Shown piece by piece: positions 43,001 to 52,641 of a stretch of 64,000 bases of DNA. Each line of letters starts with the position of its first letter. The stretch's first letter is position 1. Source of the DNA: Streptomyces orinoci. Lineage in GTDB: Bacteria > Actinomycetota > Actinomycetes > Streptomycetales > Streptomycetaceae. The position numbers were made by a program, and so were the translations under genes. Location of the stretch: contig NZ_PHNC01000011.1 of NCBI RefSeq assembly GCF_003121295.1, positions 124,001 through 188,000 of the forward strand, in the 5' to 3' direction. The notes beneath the pieces are model-generated. The model did not search any database, had not been told where the DNA came from, and was given only the letters and a program-made list of their open reading frames with translations.

Positions 43001-43423
43001 GTGATCACACGCAGGATGCTGGGACTCGCGGCGGCAGCCGTGGCCTTGGGAGGCGGGCTGGCCTCCGGTCCGGTCGCGGCCCAGGCCGCCCCCGCCAACC
43101 CGCAGACCCGCTACGTCGAGATCTGGCACGGCAGCCACGGTCCCGCCGGCTACTGGGCCACCGCCGACTTCGTTCCCCACGGAACCCGCTGGCTGGCGAC
43201 GAACTTCGGCTGCTACGGCCACGACGGGGCCAAGATCAAGGCCGAGATCGTCCGCACCAAGGACCGCCACGTCGTCAACGACAGCGGTTACTACTACTGC
43301 AACAACGGCGAACAGCGGAGGCTCGACGCCACCATCGCCAGGGGCACCTCGTACTACATGCGCTTGTACCTGAAGGGGCCGAAGCACAGCATGTACGCCA
43401 AGGCATACGAGGCGTTCCGCTGA
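43001..43423 (+). CDS. Small secreted protein of unknown function
   Basis: A 140-aa protein. GTG 43001 has AAAAGGAG 9 nt upstream. The N-terminus is a signal peptide (basic ITRRM, hydrophobic LGLAAAAVALGGGLA, cleavage near AQAAP). The mature part is about 110 residues with repeated aromatic residues (YVEIWHGSHGPAGYW, SGYYYCNNGE, TSYYMRLYL) and two cysteines that could form a disulfide. It has the look of a small secreted beta-barrel, possibly wall-binding or an inhibitor. It follows two cell-wall hydrolases and ends at a strong terminator, so the three likely form one exported set. Confidence 0.8.
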   Translation: MITRRMLGLAAAAVALGGGLASGPVAAQAAPANPQTRYVEIWHGSHGPAGYWATADFVPHGTRWLATNFGCYGHDGAKIKAEIVRTKDRHVVNDSGYYYCNNGEQRRLDATIARGTSYYMRLYLKGPKHSMYAKAYEAFR

Positions 43424-43451
43424 TCCGCACCTGACGGGCGGTGAACACGCC

Positions 43452-43492
43452 GGCCGGGGCTGGGGCGAGCGCTGCACGCCCCGGCCCCGGCC
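43452..43492 (+). terminator. Strong GC-rich stem-loop terminator
   Basis: A 16-bp stem (43452-43467 with 43477-43492; a single G.U pair) around a 9-nt loop, 29 nt after the small secreted gene. No U-tract, which is common for Streptomyces terminators. It separates the secreted-protein genes from the EACC1/caspase pair. Confidence 0.8.
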
Positions 43493-43631
43493 ACCCGGTC
43501 CAGGACGCGGAAATCACGAGTTGAACCTGAGCAACGGGCGTGCGAACTCCGCCCGGAGAGCCCCTGACGGCATGGTGGTGAGCGTGGTACCGATCCCGGT
43601 GGTCTGGCACCGGTCATGGGAGATGAGCGTG

Positions 43632-44024
43632 ATGGACGTTGCCATTGAGGTGCGAGGACAGCGCTCCGGGGACGAGCTGCGTTCCCTGTGTGAGTGGCTG
43701 GTGGCGGATGAGAGGTTGCGTGGCCGGGTGCGGCTCGATATCGCCCCGCCGGTCCCGGGCACGCTCGGATCGGCCCTGGAGACTCTTTCTGTTGCGGTGG
43801 GTCCCGGAGGGGTAGCGACCGCCCTGGCGAGCGTGCTGATCACCTGGATCCGCCGCCGGACGGGAAGTGTCAGCCTCAAGGTGAGCAAACCCGACGGATC
43901 GACGTACGAATTGAACGCCGCGCCCGTGCGGGGCCTGACGGCGACCGAGGTGCGGGAGCTGGCCGGAGAGCTGGCGCAGCGCCTTGCCCCTGAGCCCGAA
44001 GGGACCCAGGCCGATGGCAGCTGA
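43632..44024 (+). CDS. EACC1 (effector-associated constant component 1) protein
   Basis: A 130-aa protein: an N-terminal alpha/beta segment (VAIEVRGQRSGDELRSLCEW), a hydrophobic helix (about 50-72, SALETLSVAVGPGGVATALA) with WIRRR at the membrane edge, and a C-terminal strand (VSLKVSKPDGSTYELN). This matches EACC1, the small membrane-anchored component encoded beside caspase/STAND effectors in actinobacterial conflict systems. ATG 43632 has GGGAG 8 nt upstream. It overlaps the caspase-nSTAND1 gene by 11 nt, so the proteins should be made together. Confidence 0.8.
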   Translation: MDVAIEVRGQRSGDELRSLCEWLVADERLRGRVRLDIAPPVPGTLGSALETLSVAVGPGGVATALASVLITWIRRRTGSVSLKVSKPDGSTYELNAAPVRGLTATEVRELAGELAQRLAPEPEGTQADGS

Positions 44025-47000
44025 TGTGTCCGGAGGCCATCGGCCGACCGCCCTGAGTTCACCCGGATCACGGGCTCTGGTGATCGGCTCCGGCACGCAT
44101 GTGGCCGGCTCCCGGCTGCCCGATCTGCCCGCGGTGGCGGACACCGTGCGGGATCTGTCCCAGCTCCTCATCGATCGCTGCGGCTTGCGGCCGCGGAATC
44201 TGTGGCGCGGGCGGCCTGTCATCGATCCCGACGACCCGATGACGCTGGGCACGGCCCTGACCGATGCCGCGGCTCAGGCAACCGACGTGTTCCTGTTCTA
44301 TTACGTGGGGCATGGGCTGGTCAGCGCCGGAAACGAGCTGTACCTGGCCACCCACGCCACCGATGAGCTGGTGACCGGCCTGGCGTTCAAGGCGTTGCCG
44401 TACCAGGCGGTGCGGGAGGCGCTGAACAATTGCCCGGCACGGTCGGTGATCATCGTGCTGGACTGCTGTTTCGCGGGACGAGCCCAGGGAGCGTTCGGGA
44501 CAGCCGCGGCGACCGCGTTCGAACTTGCTTCCCTCGGCGGTACCTATCTGCTGGCCTCGTCGTCGGCCGATGAGCAAGCGCTCTCACCAGTGGGGGAAAG
44601 ATACACCGCCTTCACCGGAGAACTCCTCGGCCTGCTGCGTAACGGCGATCCGGCGGGCCTGCCGGATCTGACGATCGAGCACGCCTACCGCTACCTGTGT
44701 CGCGTGCTGCCCCCACGCGGGGTGCCCGCACCGCGGCGGCACCTCAGCGACCGGGCGAGCGATCTGGTGCTGACTTCGAACCCCGCCGTCAAGTCCCCAC
44801 CGTCCAAGCCGCCCCAGGAAGCCCCGGACTCGGCCGGGCAGGGGCCCGAACCGCTCTGTCCATACCGCGGGCTCAACGCCTTCACCATCGATGACGCCCG
44901 GTTTTTCGCCGGCCGTCAAGGGCTCGTCTCGCAGCTGGTGCGCAAGACGTCCGAGTGGTACGACGAGGGCGGTTTGGTCGTGGTCGTCGGGCCATCCGGA
45001 GTGGGGAAATCCTCCCTGCTCCACGCGGGACTGATACCCGCGGTGGAGCGCGGGGAACTACGCGTGCGCGGGCCGCAGATCTGGTCACACATGCTGATCA
45101 CACCGGGCAGGGAACCGGTGGCCGCGCTGGCAAAGCGGCTGGCGGCCCCGGCGGGAAGGCCACAGGAGACGGTGGCCGCCGAACTGCGGGCGGATGCCTC
45201 CCGGTTGCCGGGACTCGTACGTCAGGCGCTGCACGGTCCGGCAGCGGGGACGGGCGCAGCCGACGGGCGGCTGCTGATCGTGGTGGATCAGTTCGAAGAG
45301 CTCTTCACCGAGTGTCCGGACGAAGAGGACCGCAGGGTCTTTATCCGGGCGCTGTGTGCCGCCTGCAAGCGCGCTGACGATGGCACCGCCCCTGCGGCAG
45401 TGGTCGTCCTTGGGGTCCGCGCCGACTTCTACGGACGGTGCATCGCCTACCCGGAGCTGGCCGCCGCCTTCCGCGAGCGCCATGTGCCCGTTCCGCCTAT
45501 GCGCCTTCCGGAGCTTCGCGAAGCCATCGAAAAGCCGGCCGAGAGGGCGGGGCTGCACCTGGAGCCGAGGCTGACCGAGGTGATCCTGCGGGACCTGCGT
45601 CCCGGGCCCGAGGACGACCAGGAGCCCGGGCATCCCACCGACGACGGCTTCGATGACGGCTCGCTGCCTCTTCTCTCCTATGCGCTCCAGCGCACCTGGA
45701 TGGAAGCCGCAGGCAGCCGCACCCTCACCATCGGCGGATACGCCGCCACCGGCGGCGTATGGAACGCCGTCACCAAACAGGCCGACCAAGCCTATGAAAC
45801 CCTCTCATCGGAGGGCCAACGCGCTGCCCGGTTACTGTTGCTGCGCATGGTGCACATCGGCAAGGGGGCCGAGGACACCCGACGCCACGTCGACGTGGCC
45901 GAACTGTGCGCGGAACGCCCGGAGAAAGAAGCCGCCGCCATCGCCGCTGCCCGCGACGCCTTGGTCAGCGCACGACTGGTCACTTTGGACGGCGAGACCG
46001 CGCAAATCGCCCATGAAGCCCTGCTCCGTGCCTGGCCGCGTCTTCGGCGCTGGCTCGACGAGGACCGCAGCGGGCTGCTGCTCCACCAGCAACTTACCGA
46101 CACCGCAGGGGAATGGGAGCGCACCAGCCACGACCGGGGCCTGCTGTACGGCGGGGCACGGCTGGCCGCTGCCCGCATGTGGTTCACCGAGCCCGGCCGC
46201 AGGGCGGCACTCGCACCGCGAGAACGCCGGTTCCTGGCGGCCAGCGTCCGAGCTCAGCGCATCCGCAGGTCGGGTGTGGCCAGTATTGCCGTTCTGCTAG
46301 TGCTCGCCCTGATCGGCGGCCTGGTCGCCGTCCGCCAGTACCAGAAGGCGACCGAGCGGCAGAACATGATCGCCTCTCGGCAAATCGCTCTGCTCGCGGA
46401 TCAGTTACGCTCCGGCGATCCCGCCACGGCCGAGCAACTGAGCCTGGCGGCATACCGCATCGCCCCGACTGCCGAGGCCCGCAGCAGCCTGTTCGCCGCA
46501 TCCTCCGCCGGGTACGCCACCGCGCTCAACGGCCACACCGACCGCGTATTCAACGTCGCTTTCAGCCCCGACGGACGCACACTGGCCTCCGCCGCCCGCG
46601 ACAGGACGATCCGGCTGTGGAACGTGGCCGATCCGCACAGACCGTCCCAGCGCGCGATACTGGCCACCGACGCCACCCCGGCCATCAGCTTCGACCCACG
46701 CGGCCATCTGCTCGCCGCTCAGACCGAGCACCGGCTGTCGCTGTGGGACGTGAAGGATCCGGATCACCCGGTGGCAAAGGCAGAACTCAGCAGCCCCGCA
46801 ACTCTCCCGCCGAGCGTCGCCTTCAGCTCAGACGGCAAGACGGTCGCCGCCCCCGGCACAGCGGGTACGGTGACGCTGTGGGACACCACCGATCCTGCGC
46901 ACCCCGCCCAGGACGCCACCCTCCGCATCGACTCCAGCCGCGTGCAGGCCGTCGCCTTCAGCCGTGACGGCAAGGTTCTCGCCACCGGAAGCGCGGCAAC

Positions 47001-48672
47001 CGGCAGCACGCGCGGCACCGCCAGAGTCCGGCTCTGGAACGTCACCGACCCTCGCCGGCCGACCCTTATGACCACCCTCACCGCCGACTCCGTGCTCAGC
47101 CTGGCCTTCAGTGGTCAGGGCAACTACCTCGCTGCCGGCGGGGTACAGGGCTCGATAGCGGTGTGGGATGTCACCGACCGCGAACACCCGGCCGCCAAGA
47201 AAGTGGACAACCTTACGGCGACAGCCAACGAAAACACCAATATCCAGTCGGTGAACTTCCGGCCCGACGAGACAACATTCGTCACCGCCAACTCCACCGG
47301 AACCGCGGAAATCTGGCAGATCGACGATGTCATCAAGACTGACACCAGCATCAGGGTCCTCACCTCGCTACCCGACACACCCCCCGTCTATTCCGCAGCC
47401 TTCAGCCCGGATGGGCAGGTTGTCGCCACCGGTGGCGGGCAGGGAACAGACGGCAGTGGCAGGGAACGAGGGACAGTAAGGCTCTGGAACTCCGCGAGCC
47501 CGGTGCTGCCGGGCAGCATCCAAATGCCGGGTTCCGACGCACCGGGAAAGACGTTCAGTCCCGATGGCCGGCTCATGGCCGTGACCGCCAGGACAGCCGG
47601 GGACGGCGCCTGTGTGTGGGACATCGCCGACCCTTATCACCCGGTCCTTGTCACCACCCTCCCCCGCCCCTGGATGCGAGCCGCGTTCCTCCCCCATACC
47701 CGCACCCTGGTGAGCCAGAGTGCGGATGGAGCCTCACTCGCCCTATGGGACCTGCAAGACCCCCACCGCCCCACAAAACGATCCGACTTCCCGGCTTCGG
47801 GCCAAGTGAGCGGCGCGAGCGACGGACACAGCCTCGCAATCACCGATCAGCACGAAGCAGCCATCTGGGACATCACCGATATCCGCCATCCCGGCAAAAT
47901 CTCCGGTATTCCCATGCACGCCAGATCCCAACAACCAGGCCCCTCGGCCTACTTCCTGGATCCGACGACTCTGGTGGTGAACGACGATGACGGAGTCCGT
48001 CTCTGGAACCTGCGTGACCCTCGCAAACCTACGCCTGCGGCCGACCTCCTCACCTACGGTTCGGCAGGCGGCGCGGTGTTCAACCCACGCACTCGGACCC
48101 TGGCCTTTTGGACCGATAAGGGCTCGATGACCTTGTGGACGCTGACCGACATGCGGCACCCTGCCCAGCTCCCCAAGGGTGAGATCATCGGTCGGGTGAG
48201 CACCGCGGCCTACGTCGACGACGTCACCCTGGCAGTGGTGACCGAGAACAACCGCAGCGTCTCCTTGTGGGATTTGAGCGATCCCAAGGGCCCGCGAAGG
48301 ACACAGGTCCTTCCTGCCGACGACGATGTCAAAGAGATCCGGGTCAGCCCTGACGGCCGTACTCTGGCCGCCCTTGCGTCCATCACCGATGAAGTACACC
48401 TCTGGGACATCAGTGACCCACACAATGTTTCCGATCTGGGGAAATCCCTCGGCCGGAACGTAGATGGCCTGGAGTTCAGTCCCGACGGCCATTTCGTCGC
48501 CCTGACCGAAAGCCAACGCCTCAGCCAAGGCTTTGGGGTCCGGCTGGTCACTACCCGGCCCGGCGAACTCTACCGCTACCTGTGCTCCGTGACCCGATCG
48601 ACAATCACACACGAAGAATGGAAGAAGCACGTGGGCAAAATCCATCCCTACCAAAGCCCTTGTGAGCGGTAG
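44014..48672 (+). CDS. Caspase-like peptidase fused to nSTAND1 NTPase and WD40 repeats
   Basis: A 1552-aa protein. The caspase domain (about 18-230) has H100 in FYYVGHGLV and C152 in VLDCCFAG, the His-Cys dyad of clan CD peptidases. The nSTAND1 NTPase (about 282-720) has Walker A VGPSGVGKSS (325-334) and Walker B LLIVVDQFEELF (about 420-431). A transmembrane-like helix is at about 755-775. WD40-type repeats (about 840-1500) are more degenerate than in the paralogue at 36558-40433. Binding at WD40 would activate the NTPase and unleash the protease. ATG 44014 is chosen over a TTG at 43984. Codon 607 is TTA (45832). Confidence 0.93.
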   Translation: MAADVSGGHRPTALSSPGSRALVIGSGTHVAGSRLPDLPAVADTVRDLSQLLIDRCGLRPRNLWRGRPVIDPDDPMTLGTALTDAAAQATDVFLFYYVGHGLVSAGNELYLATHATDELVTGLAFKALPYQAVREALNNCPARSVIIVLDCCFAGRAQGAFGTAAATAFELASLGGTYLLASSSADEQALSPVGERYTAFTGELLGLLRNGDPAGLPDLTIEHAYRYLCRVLPPRGVPAPRRHLSDRASDLVLTSNPAVKSPPSKPPQEAPDSAGQGPEPLCPYRGLNAFTIDDARFFAGRQGLVSQLVRKTSEWYDEGGLVVVVGPSGVGKSSLLHAGLIPAVERGELRVRGPQIWSHMLITPGREPVAALAKRLAAPAGRPQETVAAELRADASRLPGLVRQALHGPAAGTGAADGRLLIVVDQFEELFTECPDEEDRRVFIRALCAACKRADDGTAPAAVVVLGVRADFYGRCIAYPELAAAFRERHVPVPPMRLPELREAIEKPAERAGLHLEPRLTEVILRDLRPGPEDDQEPGHPTDDGFDDGSLPLLSYALQRTWMEAAGSRTLTIGGYAATGGVWNAVTKQADQAYETLSSEGQRAARLLLLRMVHIGKGAEDTRRHVDVAELCAERPEKEAAAIAAARDALVSARLVTLDGETAQIAHEALLRAWPRLRRWLDEDRSGLLLHQQLTDTAGEWERTSHDRGLLYGGARLAAARMWFTEPGRRAALAPRERRFLAASVRAQRIRRSGVASIAVLLVLALIGGLVAVRQYQKATERQNMIASRQIALLADQLRSGDPATAEQLSLAAYRIAPTAEARSSLFAASSAGYATALNGHTDRVFNVAFSPDGRTLASAARDRTIRLWNVADPHRPSQRAILATDATPAISFDPRGHLLAAQTEHRLSLWDVKDPDHPVAKAELSSPATLPPSVAFSSDGKTVAAPGTAGTVTLWDTTDPAHPAQDATLRIDSSRVQAVAFSRDGKVLATGSAATGSTRGTARVRLWNVTDPRRPTLMTTLTADSVLSLAFSGQGNYLAAGGVQGSIAVWDVTDREHPAAKKVDNLTATANENTNIQSVNFRPDETTFVTANSTGTAEIWQIDDVIKTDTSIRVLTSLPDTPPVYSAAFSPDGQVVATGGGQGTDGSGRERGTVRLWNSASPVLPGSIQMPGSDAPGKTFSPDGRLMAVTARTAGDGACVWDIADPYHPVLVTTLPRPWMRAAFLPHTRTLVSQSADGASLALWDLQDPHRPTKRSDFPASGQVSGASDGHSLAITDQHEAAIWDITDIRHPGKISGIPMHARSQQPGPSAYFLDPTTLVVNDDDGVRLWNLRDPRKPTPAADLLTYGSAGGAVFNPRTRTLAFWTDKGSMTLWTLTDMRHPAQLPKGEIIGRVSTAAYVDDVTLAVVTENNRSVSLWDLSDPKGPRRTQVLPADDDVKEIRVSPDGRTLAALASITDEVHLWDISDPHNVSDLGKSLGRNVDGLEFSPDGHFVALTESQRLSQGFGVRLVTTRPGELYRYLCSVTRSTITHEEWKKHVGKIHPYQSPCER

Positions 48673-48957
48673 ACGTAGCCGTTTCCCTCGCGCGGGACCG
48701 CACGGGCCTTCTGGGCGCCTCCGGCCGGGCAGGACCGTACCGGACTCCACTATCGTGCTCCGACTGCATCGCGGCGGAGACCGCGAACCGTGGAAGGACA
48801 TGGGGTGACCTCGTACAAGACGAAGCTTGCCGGTGGGTTGGCGGGCCGTCCTAGGTGGACCGGCCCGTGCCACTTTTGGGGGGATCGGTGTACTCGTGCT
48901 TTTCGTAGAGGTTGTACTGCTCGATGACGATGCTGCCACCCGGTGGCGATCACCGGG

Positions 48958-49361
48958 ATGTCGCCCGACGCGTGGGCCGGCCTGACCGGGTGGGGCGCCT
49001 GGACCCTCGCGGGTCCGCTCCTCAGGGCGACCGGCTCGGGGCTGGCGATCCTCGCGATCACCGTGGTGGGTTGCGACGGCGGCGATATCCCTCGCGCTGC
49101 GGGTGCGTGCCCAACTCTGCCGTGAACGGCGCGAAACCGCCCGCCACTGGCGGGATTGGGCGCCGCCACACCCACCGCCGCGCCCGGACGCCGCCGGGAG
49201 TCTTCACGGCCTGGGCACTCTCCGGTGCCGTCCTTGCCTGCGCCCTCGCCCTGTTCCTGTCGGCGGGCACGGCGGCCGCCGTGGCAGGGGCCACCGCGGT
49301 CACCATCACCTCCTTGACGATCGGGATCACGCACACCCGCTGGCTCGTACTGTCTCCGTGA
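48958..49361 (+). pseudogene. Probable decayed small membrane-protein gene
   Basis: Protein-like pieces appear in successive frames: MSPDAWAGLTGWGAWTLAGP with LLRATGSGLAILAITVV (from 48958), then ALRVRAQLCRERRETARHWR in another frame, then VFTAWALSGAVLACALALFL and TAVTITSLTIGITHTRW to stop 49361 in a third. Together they would make a roughly 130-aa protein with two or three transmembrane helices and a basic loop. Two frame switches suggest decay. Family not recognised. Confidence 0.5.
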
Positions 49362-49648
49362 GTCCCGGACACTCGGGTCGCTGGGCACTCCCCGTCGGAG
49401 GCGCGGGTCGCAGATAGGGGTGTCACGCCTACTCGCTTTGCCCGGCCCGCCTGCCCGTCACCGCAGATCCGGCTTCGGTGGCGTCGCTCGCAGGAGTGAG
49501 GAGAATCCGGCAAAGACGCGACAAGCGGCCGTCCGGGCATCCATGCTGACCTTGCCAAGTCCCGGCAGCATCATGACCCGCAGCCGCACCTATCCCGGGA
49601 GACGGTGCCCGTGCCCAGCCTCATCAAGTACCCCTGGACACCCTCGAC

Positions 49649-51207
49649 ATGACCGAGGGCGTTGTCGATCACCTGCTGTACGTCGGCTACGACGAGCACA
49701 CGGTGCTGCGGCTGAACACCACAGCGGGCGACGAAGAGAGCATCACCGCGGTGGGCAAGGCACTTTTTGGCGCCAGACCCGGCGAAAGCCTGCGGCTGCA
49801 CGGTGTATGGGACCATCACCCGCGCCATGGACGGCAGTTCAAAGCGGAGCGGTGCGAACGGACCGTGCCCGCCGACGAGCGGGCGATCCGCCTCTATCTA
49901 GCCGCAGGCATGATCCGCGGTATCGGGCCGGTTCTCGCCGCGGCGGTCGTGGACGTCTTCGGCGAGCAGACGCTGAAGGTCATCGACGTCGAACCACAGC
50001 GGTTGTTTGAGGTACATGGCATCGGTCGGGTCCGGCTGGGCCGGATCCAGGCGGCCTGGCAGGAGCAGAAGGCTATTGCCGAGATCATGGTGTTCCTGCA
50101 GGGACTCCAGATCACCCCGGCGCTGGCCGTGAAGATCTACACCACATACGCCGGCACCGATGACGACCCGATGCGCATCGTCCGCCGCACCCCCTACCGG
50201 CTCTGCCAGGACGTGCACGGCGTCGGCTTTGTCAACGCAGACAAGATCGCCCTCGCCGTCGGCATCCCCAAGCACAGCGACGCACGACTCCAGGCCGCCC
50301 TGCTGCACGAACTCGACCAAGCCCGAGCAAGTGGTCACGGTCACCTTCCGGTGCGCGTGCTGATTGCCCGTACCCGCCGACTTCTGACCGATGATGACCC
50401 GGCGAGTGCCGAGATCCTCGACGAGGCGGTGCTGCGCCACGCCCTTCAGGCACTGTGCGGCCAGGGCGAGTTGGTCATGGAGGTGCTGCCACTGCCGGTC
50501 CTGGACGGCACAGACGCCTTGGCGGACATCGAGACCGCCATGTTGCCGCAACAACACCGCGACGAGACCCAACTCGCCTTTCATGTACGGCGCCTGCTCG
50601 CCTCCACCTCGGCGCTGGACGGGCTCGCCCCATGGGCCGAACAACTGGAATCACTAAGAGACCCACAGACCGCCGGACTGACAGACGAGCAGCACCAGGT
50701 GATCCTCACTGCCCTGACCCGCCCCCTGTCCGTCCTGACCGGCGGCCCCGGCTGCGGCAAGACCACATCCTGAGCACCCTGGTCGACCTCGCCGACGAGG
50801 CCAACGCGGTCGTCGCCCTGGCCGCTCCGACCGGCAAGGCCGCCAAACGGCTGGAAGAGACCTGCGGCCAGCCGGCGGTGACCGTCCACCGGCTGATCAG
50901 GCCGCCCGACGGCGACTCCCTCTTCGACCACGCCGGCGTGCTGGAAACCGTGGACCTCGTCATCATCGACGAGGCGTCAACGCTCGACCTCCCCCTGGCC
51001 CGCAAGCTCTTCGCCGCCCTCCGCGACGGCTGCCACCTACTGCTCGTCGGCGACACCGACCAGCTCCCCAGCATCGGCCCCGGCCGCGTCCTGCGCGACC
51101 TCCTCGACGTCGAAGACATCCCGCGCACCCGGCTGACCAAGGTCTTCCGCCAGCACGACGACAGCGCCGCCATCGTCCTCAACGCCCACCGCATCCTGCG
51201 CGGCTAA
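49649..51207 (+). pseudogene. recD2: RecD2-type DNA helicase, frameshifted at Walker A and C-terminally truncated
   Basis: ATG 49649 opens a RecD2-like N-terminus: an OB-like segment, helix-hairpin-helix units (IRGIGPVLAAAVVDVFG, VHGIGRVRLGRIQAAW) and LTGGPGCGKTT, the Walker A, directly followed by TCC TGA at 50773. The next frame continues ILSTLVDLADEANAVVALAA, with APTGKAAKRLEETCG, VIIDEASTLDLPLA (Walker B) and LVGDTDQLPSIGPGRVLRDL, ending at 51207. Loss of one base just after GKTT explains the switch. About 200 C-terminal residues, including the last helicase motifs, are missing, so repair of the frame alone would not restore the enzyme. Confidence 0.88.
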
Positions 51208-51250
51208 CAGCCCCGTGAGGACCCCAAGGCTCCTAAAGACCGTGACAGCT

Positions 51251-52066
51251 CTATGTCAGCCCGTCCACAGCGGTACGGAAGACCGCTGGTCTGAGCCAGG
51301 GTGGTGTGGTGCGGGGAAGGATCCACTGGTCCGTGCGGTCTCGGTAGTGGACCGTCGCGACGTCCCGGCCCGGGGTGGCGAAAACGTGGACAGTCTCGCC
51401 ATTCTCCGGCTCGCCACGGTCCTTGCCACTCGCCGTAGCGACGACGGCGCGCAGGCAACCCGAGTGCGTGGCAACCACGGTCACCGGGGTGGGGTCATCG
51501 GCGTCGGCGAGCTCGGCGATCGCGCGCCCGAACCGGTGGACGACGGCGATTGGTGGTTCGAAAGAAGGGAGCGGCTGGCGCAGCCAGTAGCCGACTGGGT
51601 CGCTTCCGAGGCGCTGGCGCTCGAGGTAACGGGCGAAATCGGTGATCCAGCCGGCAACCGTGCCAGTGTTCCTGGCCTTCTGATACAGAGCATAGGCTCC
51701 CGACGGCTCCCTGGCGGTGTCTCCGCACCAGATGCGGAAGTTTCCAAAGGCCGGGTCGGGTTTGGGGTCGCCGGCTATCGGCGGTCCGGACGCGTCGGTC
51801 AGACCGGAGCGCAGGGCCTCGGCGGTCTCGCGCGCTCGTTCTGTCGGCGCGTGGCGCAATATGATCCGGTCGCGCCCGGCCAGTGCCCGGGCCAGCGCTG
51901 TTCCCCGCGCATACGCGTGGTGCTTGCCACGAGCGGTCAGGCCGACGTCGCGGTCGTACGTGCGGGTCTCACCGTGCCGGACGAGGACCACCTCGATCTC
52001 TCCCGCATGAGTCCGAAATGGACTAGCCGCGCCCGTGGAACGTACGGGCGGCAACATCTGGCTCAC
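51251..52066 (-). CDS. Histidine phosphatase superfamily protein
   Basis: A 271-aa protein with the RHG motif in VVLVRHGETRTYDR, a second histidine in VTVVATHSGCL and an Arg in ILRHAPTERARETA. This is the phosphoglycerate-mutase-like fold, although longer than small phosphatases (about 200 aa). It would dephosphorylate a sugar, cyclitol or nucleotide phosphate. The start is uncertain: GTG 52066 has AAAGGA 13 nt upstream, ATG 52057 is close, and longer frames overlap the SnoaL-like gene. It is the last gene of the leftward arm of the biosynthetic cluster. Confidence 0.82.
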   Translation of the reverse strand: MSQMLPPVRSTGAASPFRTHAGEIEVVLVRHGETRTYDRDVGLTARGKHHAYARGTALARALAGRDRIILRHAPTERARETAEALRSGLTDASGPPIAGDPKPDPAFGNFRIWCGDTAREPSGAYALYQKARNTGTVAGWITDFARYLERQRLGSDPVGYWLRQPLPSFEPPIAVVHRFGRAIAELADADDPTPVTVVATHSGCLRAVVATASGKDRGEPENGETVHVFATPGRDVATVHYRDRTDQWILPRTTPPWLRPAVFRTAVDGLT

Positions 52067-52109
52067 GATTCCGGTAAGTTCCTTTCTCGGCAAGGGACCG
52101 ACGAGGAGC

Positions 52110-52523
52110 TCAGCCCTGAACCCAGGTCCGCGTGACGATGAGCCGGCGAACGGTCCAGGTGGCTTCGTCGACGATGACGTCGTACTCGCCGAGGGTGTTG
52201 AGTACCGGGTCGGGCTCGAGGACGTAGCGGGTGTAATGGGCTCGCGCGTTCCAGGTGCCCGGGGTGGCCCCGGGCAGGACAAGCAGGTTCGACAGATCGT
52301 GCCGGTGCTTGATGGGGTTGCCCCAAAGCTTTTCGAACAAGGTCCGGGCCGACTCGGGGTCGTGGGACGACCCGGCCGGGAACGACACCTCGGCCTGGCC
52401 GAGGACAGCCACCGCTGCTTCGACGTCCTTCCGGTCGGCCGCCTCGAGGTAGGTGGTGAGCAGGTTGGCGATCTGGTGTCGTGCGACGGCCGTGTCGTTG
52501 AGCGGGCGGGAAGCAGTGGTCAT
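52110..52523 (-). CDS. SnoaL-like/NTF2-fold protein
   Basis: A 137-aa single-domain protein with the NTF2-like pattern: an N-terminal helix pair (IANLLTTYLEAADRKDVEAA), a strand SFPAG, and C-terminal strands (YDVIVDEATWTVRRLIV). Such proteins serve as small cyclases, dehydratases, isomerases or scaffolds in natural-product pathways. ATG 52523 is preceded by AAGGAG at 8 nt; the upstream frame is the shadow of the LLM gene. It lies between the LLM oxidoreductase and the phosphatase in one leftward unit. Confidence 0.83.
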   Translation of the reverse strand: MTTASRPLNDTAVARHQIANLLTTYLEAADRKDVEAAVAVLGQAEVSFPAGSSHDPESARTLFEKLWGNPIKHRHDLSNLLVLPGATPGTWNARAHYTRYVLEPDPVLNTLGEYDVIVDEATWTVRRLIVTRTWVQG

Positions 52524-52641
52524 GCTCAGAACTCCTTGGGGTTGCGACAGGGGAGCGGTCTGTCGGATCCGTTTTGTGCTTGCGTTGTGCGGGCCTGCTC
52601 TTTTAATGGGCTGGCGGAGCACGGTTGCCGACCGGTGAGGG

